From: Pararhodospirillum photometricum DSM 122
GTDB lineage: Bacteria > Pseudomonadota > Alphaproteobacteria > Rhodospirillales > Rhodospirillaceae
Reading direction: 5' to 3'
Assembly: GCF_000284415.1 (NCBI RefSeq)
Contig: NC_017059.1
Coordinates: 2,453,379-2,504,488 of the forward strand
DNA: 51,110 nucleotides
Below the pieces are notes generated by a model. It saw only the letters and a program-made list of their open reading frames with translations, did not search any database and was not told the origin of the DNA. The position numbers and the translations under genes were made by a program. Below, piece after piece: positions 43,376-51,110 of the stretch; within the stretch, counting starts at the first letter, position 1, and each line of letters begins with the position of its first letter.

Positions 43376-46300
43376 GGGACGGGCTCCCACTCAGGGATTG
43401 GACGCGCTTCAGACCCATGGCGACGTCCGCGCGGTTAAAGACGAATTGCCGCTGCTCGGATGAATGTGGCTCAAGGGGGGCGGGCACTTGGTCCAAACGG
43501 TCGTGGACGAACACCAGCGAGAGGCCACGGATTCGCAGCACGGCTTCATTCGACCGGATGATGCGCGCCCACTGTGGTGGCTGCCGTCCAGAAACGGCGT
43601 CAGGGAAGACACCATGTTCGAGGAGGAGGTCCGCCAATCGTCCGAGCCAAGTGAGGCGGTTGAGCAAATCCTTATCTTGGACGATGCGGTCACGGAGGTC
43701 GTTGGTCGATGCCCGCATCTGCGCCATGGACTCCGCCATTGACGCGGCCTCTGCGCTCATCCCGATGAATTTGCTCTCGATGACGACGAGATCTAGCGTG
43801 GGAACCCCATCCTCCTCACTGAGGCAGATCACGAGGATGTCGGCTTTTTGGCCGCGGTGGCCGAGCCAATCGGCGTAATCGTCCAACAGGAGCCATGCCA
43901 CCGGAACAATTCTCTCTGGAAGAGAATCAACCAGCACTTGCTTACTAAGGACCAGCCCGAGAAGTTCAAGGGCGTTATTTTCCAGGCGCGCGGCCCGGAG
44001 AACGACGCGGCCGGAAATCCTAGCGGCCTCGTCGATGCAGACCTTCGCCAGTTCGGTGGCCTCCGTGGTCTTGTCGCCGATGCCCAAGACGGTGCCGATC
44101 TCTTCCGCTAGCTTGGTCAGAAGCATCATGCCGTGATGCCGGGTCGAGACAATCAGGTTGTGCTCACCGCCGGGCTTCGTCAGGAACCGGATAATGCTGA
44201 CGTTGTTGTTCTTGAACAGCTGAAGGTCGGCGATGGCATCGTAGGTAACCACCCAGCGGCCCACGGAATGAGCGTGGTCGATGGCCCTGCCGACGACGTC
44301 TTGATCGAAATTGATTTCGCGCACTGGCACGAAGTGACCTTCCGGCGCATCGGGTGCATCCTGGTGGTAATCCCGAATGAGATTCAGGTAGTCCTGGACC
44401 TCTTCCGGCCGCGCAGCGGAGACCAGCAGCACCTCGGTTTTGCGGGTGCCTTTCTCGAAGTACCGCCGCCGCGTTTCGGCGCCGGGCAGATAGGTCCCCA
44501 TGGTCGGCCAGCCGCACTCCGGCGCTTCGACCCGGCGCCATCCGGTTCCCGCGCTCCGGGCGATGACATCATGCAGGAAGACGATGTCTGATGCATGGAC
44601 GCCGCTTTCGCCGGTGCCCAGGTCGCCAACGTCCAAGAACCCGACCCGCAGCCTCGACAAGAAGCCCTGAGTAGCCTCATTGGACAGAGCACCGTCTAGT
44701 TCGCGGCTGATGGCCATGTTCTGTTCGGTGTAGATGTTCCGGAGCCGGTTCTGGTCGGTGTGGGTCAGGATCAGGTCGCAGCGCAGATCCTTCTCGTTCT
44801 CGATCTTGCGGGCCAGCTTGTCGGCGAGTTGGGACGGCAGGTCGCGGTTATCGGCGTTGTACAGGACCACGGAGAAGTTGGCGCGTTCATGGGGCTGCAA
44901 CTCCAGAAACTCGTCAACAACGCCGATCAGCTCCTGGGTTGCGGGCTTGGAGTATCCATCAAAGGCGTTCTCGGCACCTTGGTCAACGGTTGGCGGTTCC
45001 ATCAGACCGAAATCGGCGAAAGTCTCGGTTTCCACGAGCAAGCGGGGCTTGGGCTGGTCGGGAAAGAGCACCACGCCGGGCAGCCAGCCATTGGAAACAG
45101 AGCGGGCAATGGTCCTCGAGAACGTCCGGATGTCTTTCTCGACGGCTCCCTGCGCAAGAATCTGGCCAAGCGCATCGGCCAAGCGCATGACCTTGGCGGC
45201 GGCTTCAACCAGCTTGAACGGGTGCCAGGGCGTGCAGATGGCGACGGCGGGCCGGTCGATGGCGTGTGCCACGCCCAGGGAGAGCAGACTGCGCCACAGG
45301 GTTACGCGGCAATCATCCTTGCGCGCCACTTCGCGCAGCTCCCTCAGCAGCTCGCCGTAGGCTTTGGCCTGCTTGAAAAGGGCGGGGTCAGCTAAGCCCT
45401 TGCCCGTCTTGTCGACCATGGCTCGCACCGCAGTCGAATAGCTATCCCAGAACACTTCAAAATTGGCATGCAAGCTCTCGGCGCAGAAATCCTTAAGGAC
45501 CGATCCCGTTTGGGCCACTAGCGCGCTCTTGAATTCATGCCCGACATCAATTGCCTTGTCGTTGGGATCGACAAGCGCGCCATCGGGGCGGCCGAAAGCA
45601 TCCTGAATGGAGCTGCGCTCGCTCAGGTCAATACGCCCGTCGGTAAAACGGTCGGACCCTTGGGCCCGCGAAAACCGACCGGAAGCCAGGAGAGCTTTCG
45701 GAGCGTCGAAATTGGCCACGACCTGCATGTTCGCAGAGTACGCCGACGCAAGCGAATTCCCCGGCATCGACCAAATCATCTGGGTCGAATGAGACGCCTT
45801 ACGCAACGCCTCCTCGGAGGGAACACCATCGACAATGTTGGCTTCGCCGATGATCGTAATGTCAAACTTGAACTGGCGCGCCGTCAGCGAGTTCTTGGTG
45901 TTGTTATCCTCGCCATCCCACTGGACCGACCAGCACATTCCGAAATCGCAAAGGACGCCGCTTGCCTCCAAGATCTTGGGCAGGCCACGGTATCGGTCCC
46001 GCAGGAACCGGCACAGTTCGGCGTTATGCTCTTTCGTCCAGAATGCCTTCTTGTCGGCCCCCTGCAGGCGCACGACCACTTTGGGGGAAGCCGGCAGGCT
46101 ATTGGAGGCGTCCACCAAGTCCGCGATTGCCACGAACAGGCCCAGGGCTAAGTCAGCTTGTTCCTCGGTCTTCCGGAATACGCAGCGTTCCCACCGTTTC
46201 AGAAGGCGCTTGTCTTCCTTCAGGTTGTCGCGCTGACGGAAGAAGAAGTCACGCTCCTCATCGTCGGCATCGTCACCCTCATCGACCACAGCCTCCAGAA

Positions 46301-47354
46301 TCTTCCTATCGCTGGCGTTTAGTTCCTTTGGCATGTTGTTGTCGAAGAAACTAATCGTGGCTTCTCCGAGTGGCGGCAACTTCTCGCTCTTGGATGCTTT
46401 TAGCAACTTCTCGACAACGTCCCATTTAAGGCCGATGGCCGCTTCCTGGGCTTTCGTCCAGTTGCCTGGTTCGATCTCCAGGTCCTGGACCAGATTATCG
46501 AGGATGTCGGCCTCGGTCTCGTCGATGATCGCGTCGTCCTTCATGTCGACGATGCGGGCCTGAAGCTTCACGCGGTCGAGCGCCGTCCCCCGGTTATTAC
46601 GAAGATGCAGCGCGTCATCGGCCTTGGCGTGGAGGTCTCGGAAAACTTCGGCCCACTTCTCCGGAGAACGCAGACGCCCTTTGGCCCCGAACTCCTTGAA
46701 CCGGCCTGCGCCTTTCGGAATGCGCAGAGCCGGGATCGCTTCGTCCAGCGCTCGGTGCAACGGCATGGACTTGAAGTGGGTGTCAAGCAGATGCACGAAT
46801 TTCGCGAACATCTTCAAGCCGCCAACCAGAATGCCGGTCTGGGCGATGCCCAGAAACACGTTGGCTAGGTTCTGCTTATCGCGGTTCTCCAGACCGTTGG
46901 ATAGCTCCTTGCAGCAATCAATCCAAAGGTGCGGAAGGTCCAGCAGCTTCTTCTCAGAAATCTGGGGAATTTCTCCGCCTGTAGGCGAAAGGTTGTTCTG
47001 CTGATGATTTGGCACTGCGCAGACAATTGCCCCGCCGCCATCTTCACGCTGTTGATTGCGAAAGTGGGCGACGTTTTCTGTGGTCAGCATGTGCGATGGC
47101 ATCGTCCCATCGGAAATGCTTTCATGGACAAAAACCTGAGCATTCGGAACACGAAACGCAATCTGCTTAGCGAGCGCGCAAATCAGTTCCTTGTCGTCAA
47201 ATCCAAAAATTTGGAACAACGACTTCTTATTTGAGTTAATCTCGACTTCCCGAGCAACCCTCTGAGCCGATACTTCGGCAACCAGGGCCAGTTCCGGGGT
47301 CATCGTCACCGCAATCATGGCTGCCGGAGCTAATGCGTTCGTCAGGGAAGTCAT
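43368..47354 (-). CDS. DptH-like large subunit with PD-(D/E)XK-like motif
   Basis: 1328 aa, ATG 47354, 10 bp after the DptG-like stop, with GAGGGC before it. The body matches DptH-type proteins in size and order, with AIDRPAVAICTPWHPFKLVE and long helical stretches, but no Walker motifs. Near the C-terminus LLLDDYADWLGHRGQKADIL followed by TLDLVVIESKF gives the D-x(20)-E-x-K spacing of PD-(D/E)XK nucleases (Asp1172, Glu1193, Lys1195). The protein ends SPSHA and passes directly to the ATPase gene. I infer that it supplies DNA recognition or cleavage in phosphorothioation-dependent restriction. Neither the assignment to DptH nor the nuclease activity is proven by sequence alone. Confidence 0.7.
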   Translation of the reverse strand: MTSLTNALAPAAMIAVTMTPELALVAEVSAQRVAREVEINSNKKSLFQIFGFDDKELICALAKQIAFRVPNAQVFVHESISDGTMPSHMLTTENVAHFRNQQREDGGGAIVCAVPNHQQNNLSPTGGEIPQISEKKLLDLPHLWIDCCKELSNGLENRDKQNLANVFLGIAQTGILVGGLKMFAKFVHLLDTHFKSMPLHRALDEAIPALRIPKGAGRFKEFGAKGRLRSPEKWAEVFRDLHAKADDALHLRNNRGTALDRVKLQARIVDMKDDAIIDETEADILDNLVQDLEIEPGNWTKAQEAAIGLKWDVVEKLLKASKSEKLPPLGEATISFFDNNMPKELNASDRKILEAVVDEGDDADDEERDFFFRQRDNLKEDKRLLKRWERCVFRKTEEQADLALGLFVAIADLVDASNSLPASPKVVVRLQGADKKAFWTKEHNAELCRFLRDRYRGLPKILEASGVLCDFGMCWSVQWDGEDNNTKNSLTARQFKFDITIIGEANIVDGVPSEEALRKASHSTQMIWSMPGNSLASAYSANMQVVANFDAPKALLASGRFSRAQGSDRFTDGRIDLSERSSIQDAFGRPDGALVDPNDKAIDVGHEFKSALVAQTGSVLKDFCAESLHANFEVFWDSYSTAVRAMVDKTGKGLADPALFKQAKAYGELLRELREVARKDDCRVTLWRSLLSLGVAHAIDRPAVAICTPWHPFKLVEAAAKVMRLADALGQILAQGAVEKDIRTFSRTIARSVSNGWLPGVVLFPDQPKPRLLVETETFADFGLMEPPTVDQGAENAFDGYSKPATQELIGVVDEFLELQPHERANFSVVLYNADNRDLPSQLADKLARKIENEKDLRCDLILTHTDQNRLRNIYTEQNMAISRELDGALSNEATQGFLSRLRVGFLDVGDLGTGESGVHASDIVFLHDVIARSAGTGWRRVEAPECGWPTMGTYLPGAETRRRYFEKGTRKTEVLLVSAARPEEVQDYLNLIRDYHQDAPDAPEGHFVPVREINFDQDVVGRAIDHAHSVGRWVVTYDAIADLQLFKNNNVSIIRFLTKPGGEHNLIVSTRHHGMMLLTKLAEEIGTVLGIGDKTTEATELAKVCIDEAARISGRVVLRAARLENNALELLGLVLSKQVLVDSLPERIVPVAWLLLDDYADWLGHRGQKADILVICLSEEDGVPTLDLVVIESKFIGMSAEAASMAESMAQMRASTNDLRDRIVQDKDLLNRLTWLGRLADLLLEHGVFPDAVSGRQPPQWARIIRSNEAVLRIRGLSLVFVHDRLDQVPAPLEPHSSEQRQFVFNRADVAMGLKRVQSLSGSPSHA

Positions 47355-47364
47355 CGGATAGCCC

Positions 47365-48909
47365 TCAAATCCAGAACGGGTTGACCACGAAAGCGCAGTC
47401 GTCGGACAGCCGCTTCAGCAGACCCAGCACCCGCAGGCGCTCCTCCAGGCATTTTTGGTTAGCCTTGAGGTGCTCATAGTTGACGCTCTTGTAGGCCCGC
47501 TGCCCCACCTCGGAACCGATGATCATCCCGTAACGCCCGAAGAGCGTTTCAAGGAAGGTCTCGAATTCCATCGGGGTGGTGACATTCGCCAACACCAGGG
47601 CCTCAAGCAGGCCGTCGCTGGTGGCATACCACCGGCCGGAGCCCTTTCTGGACACCGCCAGGCCGATCTGCTCTGCGTAGAAGCCAATCACCCGGCCCAG
47701 GTGCATTTCGTGATTGTCCAGGGCCTCTTTCTTGATCGCCTGCGGCAGGGTTTGGAATATCAAACCGCCGGAATCCCTGTCCGATGGGAAGCCGAACCGG
47801 TGCCTAGACAGCTTGATGGCGGCCGCGGTCGGGTTCTGCTCGCGAGCGGCACCCTGCCAATCGTCGGAGGCGACCAAGTCGTCGACCACTTTCTCGATAG
47901 CCTTGCGGGTCATGTCGCGATGCCGAGCGAAAGCATCCTTCGATAGCTTCTGAACACCGACGGTTTCGCTGTTCACCATGTCCACGGGGATGGCCGGCCG
48001 GTCGATACCGAGGGTCTCCGCTGCACGGTCGATGATGAAGCGCACGACGGCCAAGCCGGATAACCGCATCAGGGGCTCAGGCAGGTTGTCGTCTGGCAAC
48101 GCTTTCAGCGAGAGCAGATGGACCCAATCTTCGGCCAACGTCCGGTAGCATGGATGACTAGGCGGCGGCAGATAACCGATGTTTTCGAACGTCACGCCCT
48201 TCGCAGCATCGTTCACCGGCTCTAGCACTTGAGCCAACTTGTTCCAGCGGCTGCCGCTTGAGAGCAGGCGGGCATCGACGAGCCCCTCGAGTTCATCGGT
48301 CAGGCCGCTACGGTTCAGCATGAGGTAGAGGAGTTCGCCGCCGCGGCTAAAGAAGCGCCGATCCTTGTTGATGCTTTCGCCCGACGAGCCTTCGCCATAA
48401 TCGGCAGACAGCATGGCTTGGCCGCGCGGCGCGAGATGACGGGAGGTTGGCCGCCGGTGTCGTTCCGGCTCGATTTCGCAGCTCCGCAGCAGGGCCACGG
48501 CATTGCGGAAAGAGCCGAACTTGGTGAAACGGTCGCGGAGATGAACGAAACGGTCCTTATCGGGACCCAAGCGCTCAAACCAGGTGTTCCACATGGCAGC
48601 GTCTGATGCCGCTTGCCGATCTGCGATCTCGTCGATGTGCCGGTCACAAAACAGGATCTGCCGCAGCAGCCGACGCGAAAGCATGCTGTACGACATGGTC
48701 TCATGTTTGTCGCTAGGACCTGGGAAAATTCGGTCCCAGTTCTTGTCACGGTGACGCGACGACATAACCCCAAGCGCTTCTAGCAACAGGAGCCACGGCG
48801 TCTGGTCATTGTAGAAGCGGTGTCCCCAAATCTGCTGTTCAAGCCAGATGTCGACCTTTGCATCGACTTCGTCAGGGATGTCTAACGCATCGACTAGGGT
48901 CTTGTGCAT
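47365..48909 (-). CDS. DptG-like protein of the phosphorothioation-dependent restriction system
   Basis: 514 aa, mostly helical, beginning MHKTLVDALDIPDEVDAKVD with LEQQIWGHRFYNDQTPWLLL and ending FLKRLSDDCAFVVNPFWI-like sequence. It has no catalytic motif I recognise. Its position between the DptF-like AAA ATPase and the DptH-like protein, and its size, fit DptG, a structural partner of unknown biochemical role. ATG 48909 lies 2 bp after the dptF stop, with GGGGGGAA about 7 bp upstream. Confidence 0.7.
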   Translation of the reverse strand: MHKTLVDALDIPDEVDAKVDIWLEQQIWGHRFYNDQTPWLLLLEALGVMSSRHRDKNWDRIFPGPSDKHETMSYSMLSRRLLRQILFCDRHIDEIADRQAASDAAMWNTWFERLGPDKDRFVHLRDRFTKFGSFRNAVALLRSCEIEPERHRRPTSRHLAPRGQAMLSADYGEGSSGESINKDRRFFSRGGELLYLMLNRSGLTDELEGLVDARLLSSGSRWNKLAQVLEPVNDAAKGVTFENIGYLPPPSHPCYRTLAEDWVHLLSLKALPDDNLPEPLMRLSGLAVVRFIIDRAAETLGIDRPAIPVDMVNSETVGVQKLSKDAFARHRDMTRKAIEKVVDDLVASDDWQGAAREQNPTAAAIKLSRHRFGFPSDRDSGGLIFQTLPQAIKKEALDNHEMHLGRVIGFYAEQIGLAVSRKGSGRWYATSDGLLEALVLANVTTPMEFETFLETLFGRYGMIIGSEVGQRAYKSVNYEHLKANQKCLEERLRVLGLLKRLSDDCAFVVNPFWI

Positions 48910-48911
48910 GT

Positions 48912-50735
48912 TCAGTTCCCCCCGATGACTTCGATGGCTTCAGCTCGAAGCACCCCGTCATTCCCAAGCCGAATGAGCTGCAAGTGGTCAGCGTCCGGAT
49001 CGATGATGCCTTCGCGCGTCAACGCGGCAATGACACGCAGCCGGAAATGCCGAAGTTCCTCGAAGCATTGCCTAGAAAAGCTTCCCGGCAAGCTGCCGTT
49101 CTGTACCCGCATCAGGTACTCGAAGAGCAGCGGCGACAGGCAATTCTCTTCAATTTCAACATCGCCAGGGTTTTGATGCACCACCATCCGCGGCCGCCCA
49201 TGCGGGCCTTTGGCATCGAAGTCAAAGTACATAAGGTGCTTCTTCGAAGGGCCTACATCGAGATTGATGTCTAGCACCCGGCCCACACGGCTTTGGGTGT
49301 TCGCCGCAGGGGCGGCGAACCAGACCTGCTGGCCGTCATCGCACATGGTGCCCGTGTAGCTGCGGTTTAGGCCGTTGACCAATCGGTTGCGGGTCTTTTG
49401 GTAATTCCCACCGGTGCTCAACGCTTTGATGAAATCCAGGTAATCGCCACCGAAGGTGAAGACAGTGAGCTTCCATGGGTCCATCTCGCTGTCGCTGCCG
49501 TTCCGCTTCATCGAGAAGAACAGGCGGCGGCGCTGGGCCTCGACGGCAGTCCGGAACAAGGAGAAGTCTTCAAGGGTGCCGCGCTGATAACGGTAGCGTA
49601 GATGAGAGAACTGGCCGTCGCCGTAAAGCGGATCGGCCTTGACCAGCCGGTCGTACTCATCTTCCGGCTGCGCCTCCACCAGAACGCCGTCGATGGCATT
49701 ATTGGTCTCGCGGCCCAGCCCGATATTTTCGAACACCGTGAACGCCCGATACTGGCGGTTCTCGCCTGCGGGAAGGTTCAGACCAAGGGCATTGTCAAAA
49801 GGATTGGCCAACGCGCCTTCATCATTGGCGTGAAGGGCATGCGCGGTATCGCAGTTCATCATCCTCGCTTTTTTGCCGGAGACGCCGAGGATGACGTTGA
49901 CGGTGAGCAAGATGACATGCCGCATCGGCAGGTGCATGTCGTTGTGCGAGGCGATGGTGATCAGCTCTCGCAACCTAGCCCGCATGCCATTATCCCCGCC
50001 GGTCTCCAACAAGGCCCGGTTCCGCAGGATGGCGCAGTTGCCCTTCTCCTGCAGAATACAGCCTTCGCATTGGGCCCAGTCGGGATGTTCGATGACCGCC
50101 TTGACCACCTGGTTGAACAGCGCATCGTGAGGCTGGCGGCTCAGATTGAGGAGCCACAACGAAAGCTCCTCGTCCCGGTCCCGGTCTTCCTTGAGCAACA
50201 CGCTGGTGCGCCGCTCGATGTCCTTGGCTTCGGGATTGGCAGCACCATAGCCGCGCCAGAATCGCAGGAGCTGACCGTCGTTGGCGGCGACCAAGTAAAG
50301 AGTGTCGGGCGACCGGCCCATGGTGGCGTTCAGCAGGCCGTCCAAAATCTCCTTTTGACGCGGGTGCTCGTAGAACTCGCTGAGGTCCTTGACGATGATG
50401 AACTTACGACCGCCGACGGTAGTTTCGATGAGCGGGCCACTGCGGTCCCACTCGGCGAGGCTGCCCCCGAGTTTCTGGAATATTTGGCGGCAGTGCCAGG
50501 TCTTACCGTCACCAGCTGTGCCGGTCAGGATGACGTTCAGGGCATGGGGTGACTGGAAATTGTCGACCAGCCGCCCCACTAGGTCGCTCTCGACTTCCAG
50601 CGGTTTGACGTGATTTTCGACGGCGGCCTTGACCACATGCTCGTCCCAGATCGAGTGAGACGCGGCGCTAGGTCCATAGGTTTGGAGAAAACACACTAAA
50701 TGATTGCGTTTTGCTGCCGAACTTACAGGTGGCAT
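48912..50735 (-). CDS. DptF-like AAA ATPase of the phosphorothioation-dependent restriction system
   Basis: 607 aa from ATG 50735, favoured because GAAGAAGG lies 9 bp upstream; ATG 50744 abuts that site. Walker A GTAGDGKT falls near residues 72-79 in VILTGTAGDGKTWHCRQIF, the form typical of DptF, followed by FIIVKDLSEFYEH and VAANDGQLLRFW. Cysteines in QCEGCILQEKGNCAI may bind metal. DptF acts with DptG and DptH to restrict DNA lacking phosphorothioate. It overlaps the upstream sulfur-enzyme gene by 13 bp, which ties modification-type and restriction-type genes into one transcript. Confidence 0.82.
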   Translation of the reverse strand: MPPVSSAAKRNHLVCFLQTYGPSAASHSIWDEHVVKAAVENHVKPLEVESDLVGRLVDNFQSPHALNVILTGTAGDGKTWHCRQIFQKLGGSLAEWDRSGPLIETTVGGRKFIIVKDLSEFYEHPRQKEILDGLLNATMGRSPDTLYLVAANDGQLLRFWRGYGAANPEAKDIERRTSVLLKEDRDRDEELSLWLLNLSRQPHDALFNQVVKAVIEHPDWAQCEGCILQEKGNCAILRNRALLETGGDNGMRARLRELITIASHNDMHLPMRHVILLTVNVILGVSGKKARMMNCDTAHALHANDEGALANPFDNALGLNLPAGENRQYRAFTVFENIGLGRETNNAIDGVLVEAQPEDEYDRLVKADPLYGDGQFSHLRYRYQRGTLEDFSLFRTAVEAQRRRLFFSMKRNGSDSEMDPWKLTVFTFGGDYLDFIKALSTGGNYQKTRNRLVNGLNRSYTGTMCDDGQQVWFAAPAANTQSRVGRVLDINLDVGPSKKHLMYFDFDAKGPHGRPRMVVHQNPGDVEIEENCLSPLLFEYLMRVQNGSLPGSFSRQCFEELRHFRLRVIAALTREGIIDPDADHLQLIRLGNDGVLRAEAIEVIGGN

Positions 50736-51110
50736 ATCGCGCATCCTTCTTCGTCAGACTTCGCCTTCAGCACTCGTCGTGGCATCTTTTCCAAATCAGA
50801 CAACGACCGGCCGTCCACCCAGGTGTATTTCCGGCCGTTCTTGCCGGTCTCGTAGATTTTGGCCTTCTCGAACAAGTCGGGATGGCGCTCCTTGAGTCCC
50901 TGCCATTCAGCGATTTGCTGGTAGAAGCAGAAATAGCACCCAGACCTTGAGCGCCACTCGTAATATCCCGGCAACCCAAGACCACTATCCTCCAATATCC
51001 GTTGGATATCGATGAGCTTCATGCCCTCGTCCTTGAATGGATAGACTGGAAGGATGTTAGGCTTCTCAGAGAGGAGTACAGGCTTGCCGCTATTCATGTA
51101 GCCGGAGCGA
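50723..51110 (-). CDS. PAPS-reductase/ATP-PPase-like sulfur enzyme, C-terminal part (partial)
   Basis: The open frame enters from the window edge (RSGY before the first Met at 51097) and ends at 50723. About 129 residues are visible: NILPVYPFKDEGMKLIDIQR, then RSRSGCYFCFYQQIAEWQGL with a CxxC, then a final GCAICHL with a second CxxC. It belongs to the PAPS-reductase-like (COG0175-type) enzymes; the four Cys could hold an Fe-S cluster or zinc. In Dnd systems DndC is such an enzyme and inserts sulfur into the DNA backbone. Its position directly before dptF suggests that role, but the visible tail does not let me call DndC with certainty, and the catalytic P-loop lies outside the window. Confidence 0.7.
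   Translation of the reverse strand, partial: RSGYMNSGKPVLLSEKPNILPVYPFKDEGMKLIDIQRILEDSGLGLPGYYEWRSRSGCYFCFYQQIAEWQGLKERHPDLFEKAKIYETGKNGRKYTWVDGRSLSDLEKMPRRVLKAKSDEEGCAICHL

Noticed and set aside
43368..43390. Reading the DptH-like/ATPase junction as an inactivating frameshift
   Set aside because: The second gene has its own ATG, a GGGAG site at 8 bp and an ATGCTTAA overlap, and the split falls at a Pro/Ala linker. Coupled separate genes explain this better, though resequencing could still change it.
1..51110. CRISPR arrays, tRNA or rRNA genes
   Set aside because: I saw no regularly spaced direct repeats, no tRNA cloverleaf with a CCA-type end and no rRNA sequence when reading the window.

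Overview
The window is GC-rich, densely packed alphaproteobacterial DNA. MlaFD-type lipid transport, an EnvC/CtpA pair, a PetP/PetR-like regulator pair, fused CysNC and FtsK together point to Rhodospirillales, probably a Rhodospirillum/Pararhodospirillum-like purple bacterium. This assignment rests on gene content and protein style only; no database search was possible.

Layout. 1-2493: the end of an MlaE-type permease, then mlaF, mlaD and a PqiC-like lipoprotein. 2753-8296: a truncated polyketide ketosynthase fused to a headless gpmI, then intact envC-like and ctpA-like genes, then two genes that have lost their 3' ends (a YibQ-type protein and an MBL hydrolase). 8654-12483: nucleoside deoxyribosyltransferase, a strong candidate small RNA on the minus strand (9358 to about 9535), a LysR regulator, trxB and a 2-Cys peroxiredoxin. 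12720-17332: tetR divergent from emrAB, then terC. 17501-23281: a signalling pair (frameshifted receiver plus Hpt/REC/degenerate GGDEF), a membrane protein, a DEDDh exonuclease, a CBS-DUF294 protein cut by an IS5-like remnant, and a 120-bp perfect palindrome. 23281-28143: ftsK lacking its N-terminus, a truncated exported protein, and a PepSY/response-regulator/sensor-kinase module. 28200-38356: YbaK, cysDNC, ilvE, petP/petR-like regulators with a histidine kinase, a chemoreceptor and a PhnA zinc ribbon. 38560-39270: decayed IS630-type transposase sequence that marks a border.

39320-51110 (minus strand) is the most interesting region: a tightly coupled defence operon related to the DNA-phosphorothioation-dependent restriction system (Dnd/Dpt). 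In transcription order it holds the C-terminal part of a PAPS-reductase-like sulfur enzyme (cut by the window edge), a DptF-like AAA ATPase, a DptG-like protein, a 1328-aa DptH-like protein without ATPase but with a PD-(D/E)XK-like motif near its C-terminus, a separate FtsK/HerA-type ATPase that appears to be the other half of DptH, and an 870-codon Dnd-associated putative methyltransferase with a C-terminal domain resembling LAS-type metallopeptidases. The genes overlap or lie within about 60 bp of each other. I read it as a variant Dpt restriction module in which translocase and nuclease-like parts are separate proteins.

Two genome-scale patterns stand out. First, at least five gene-truncating junctions (near 4140, 8140, 22615, 23090 and 25450) suggest extensive rearrangement or misassembly. 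Second, short GC-rich palindromes of related sequence follow many stop codons in the sense orientation, and two long palindromic elements share a common core.
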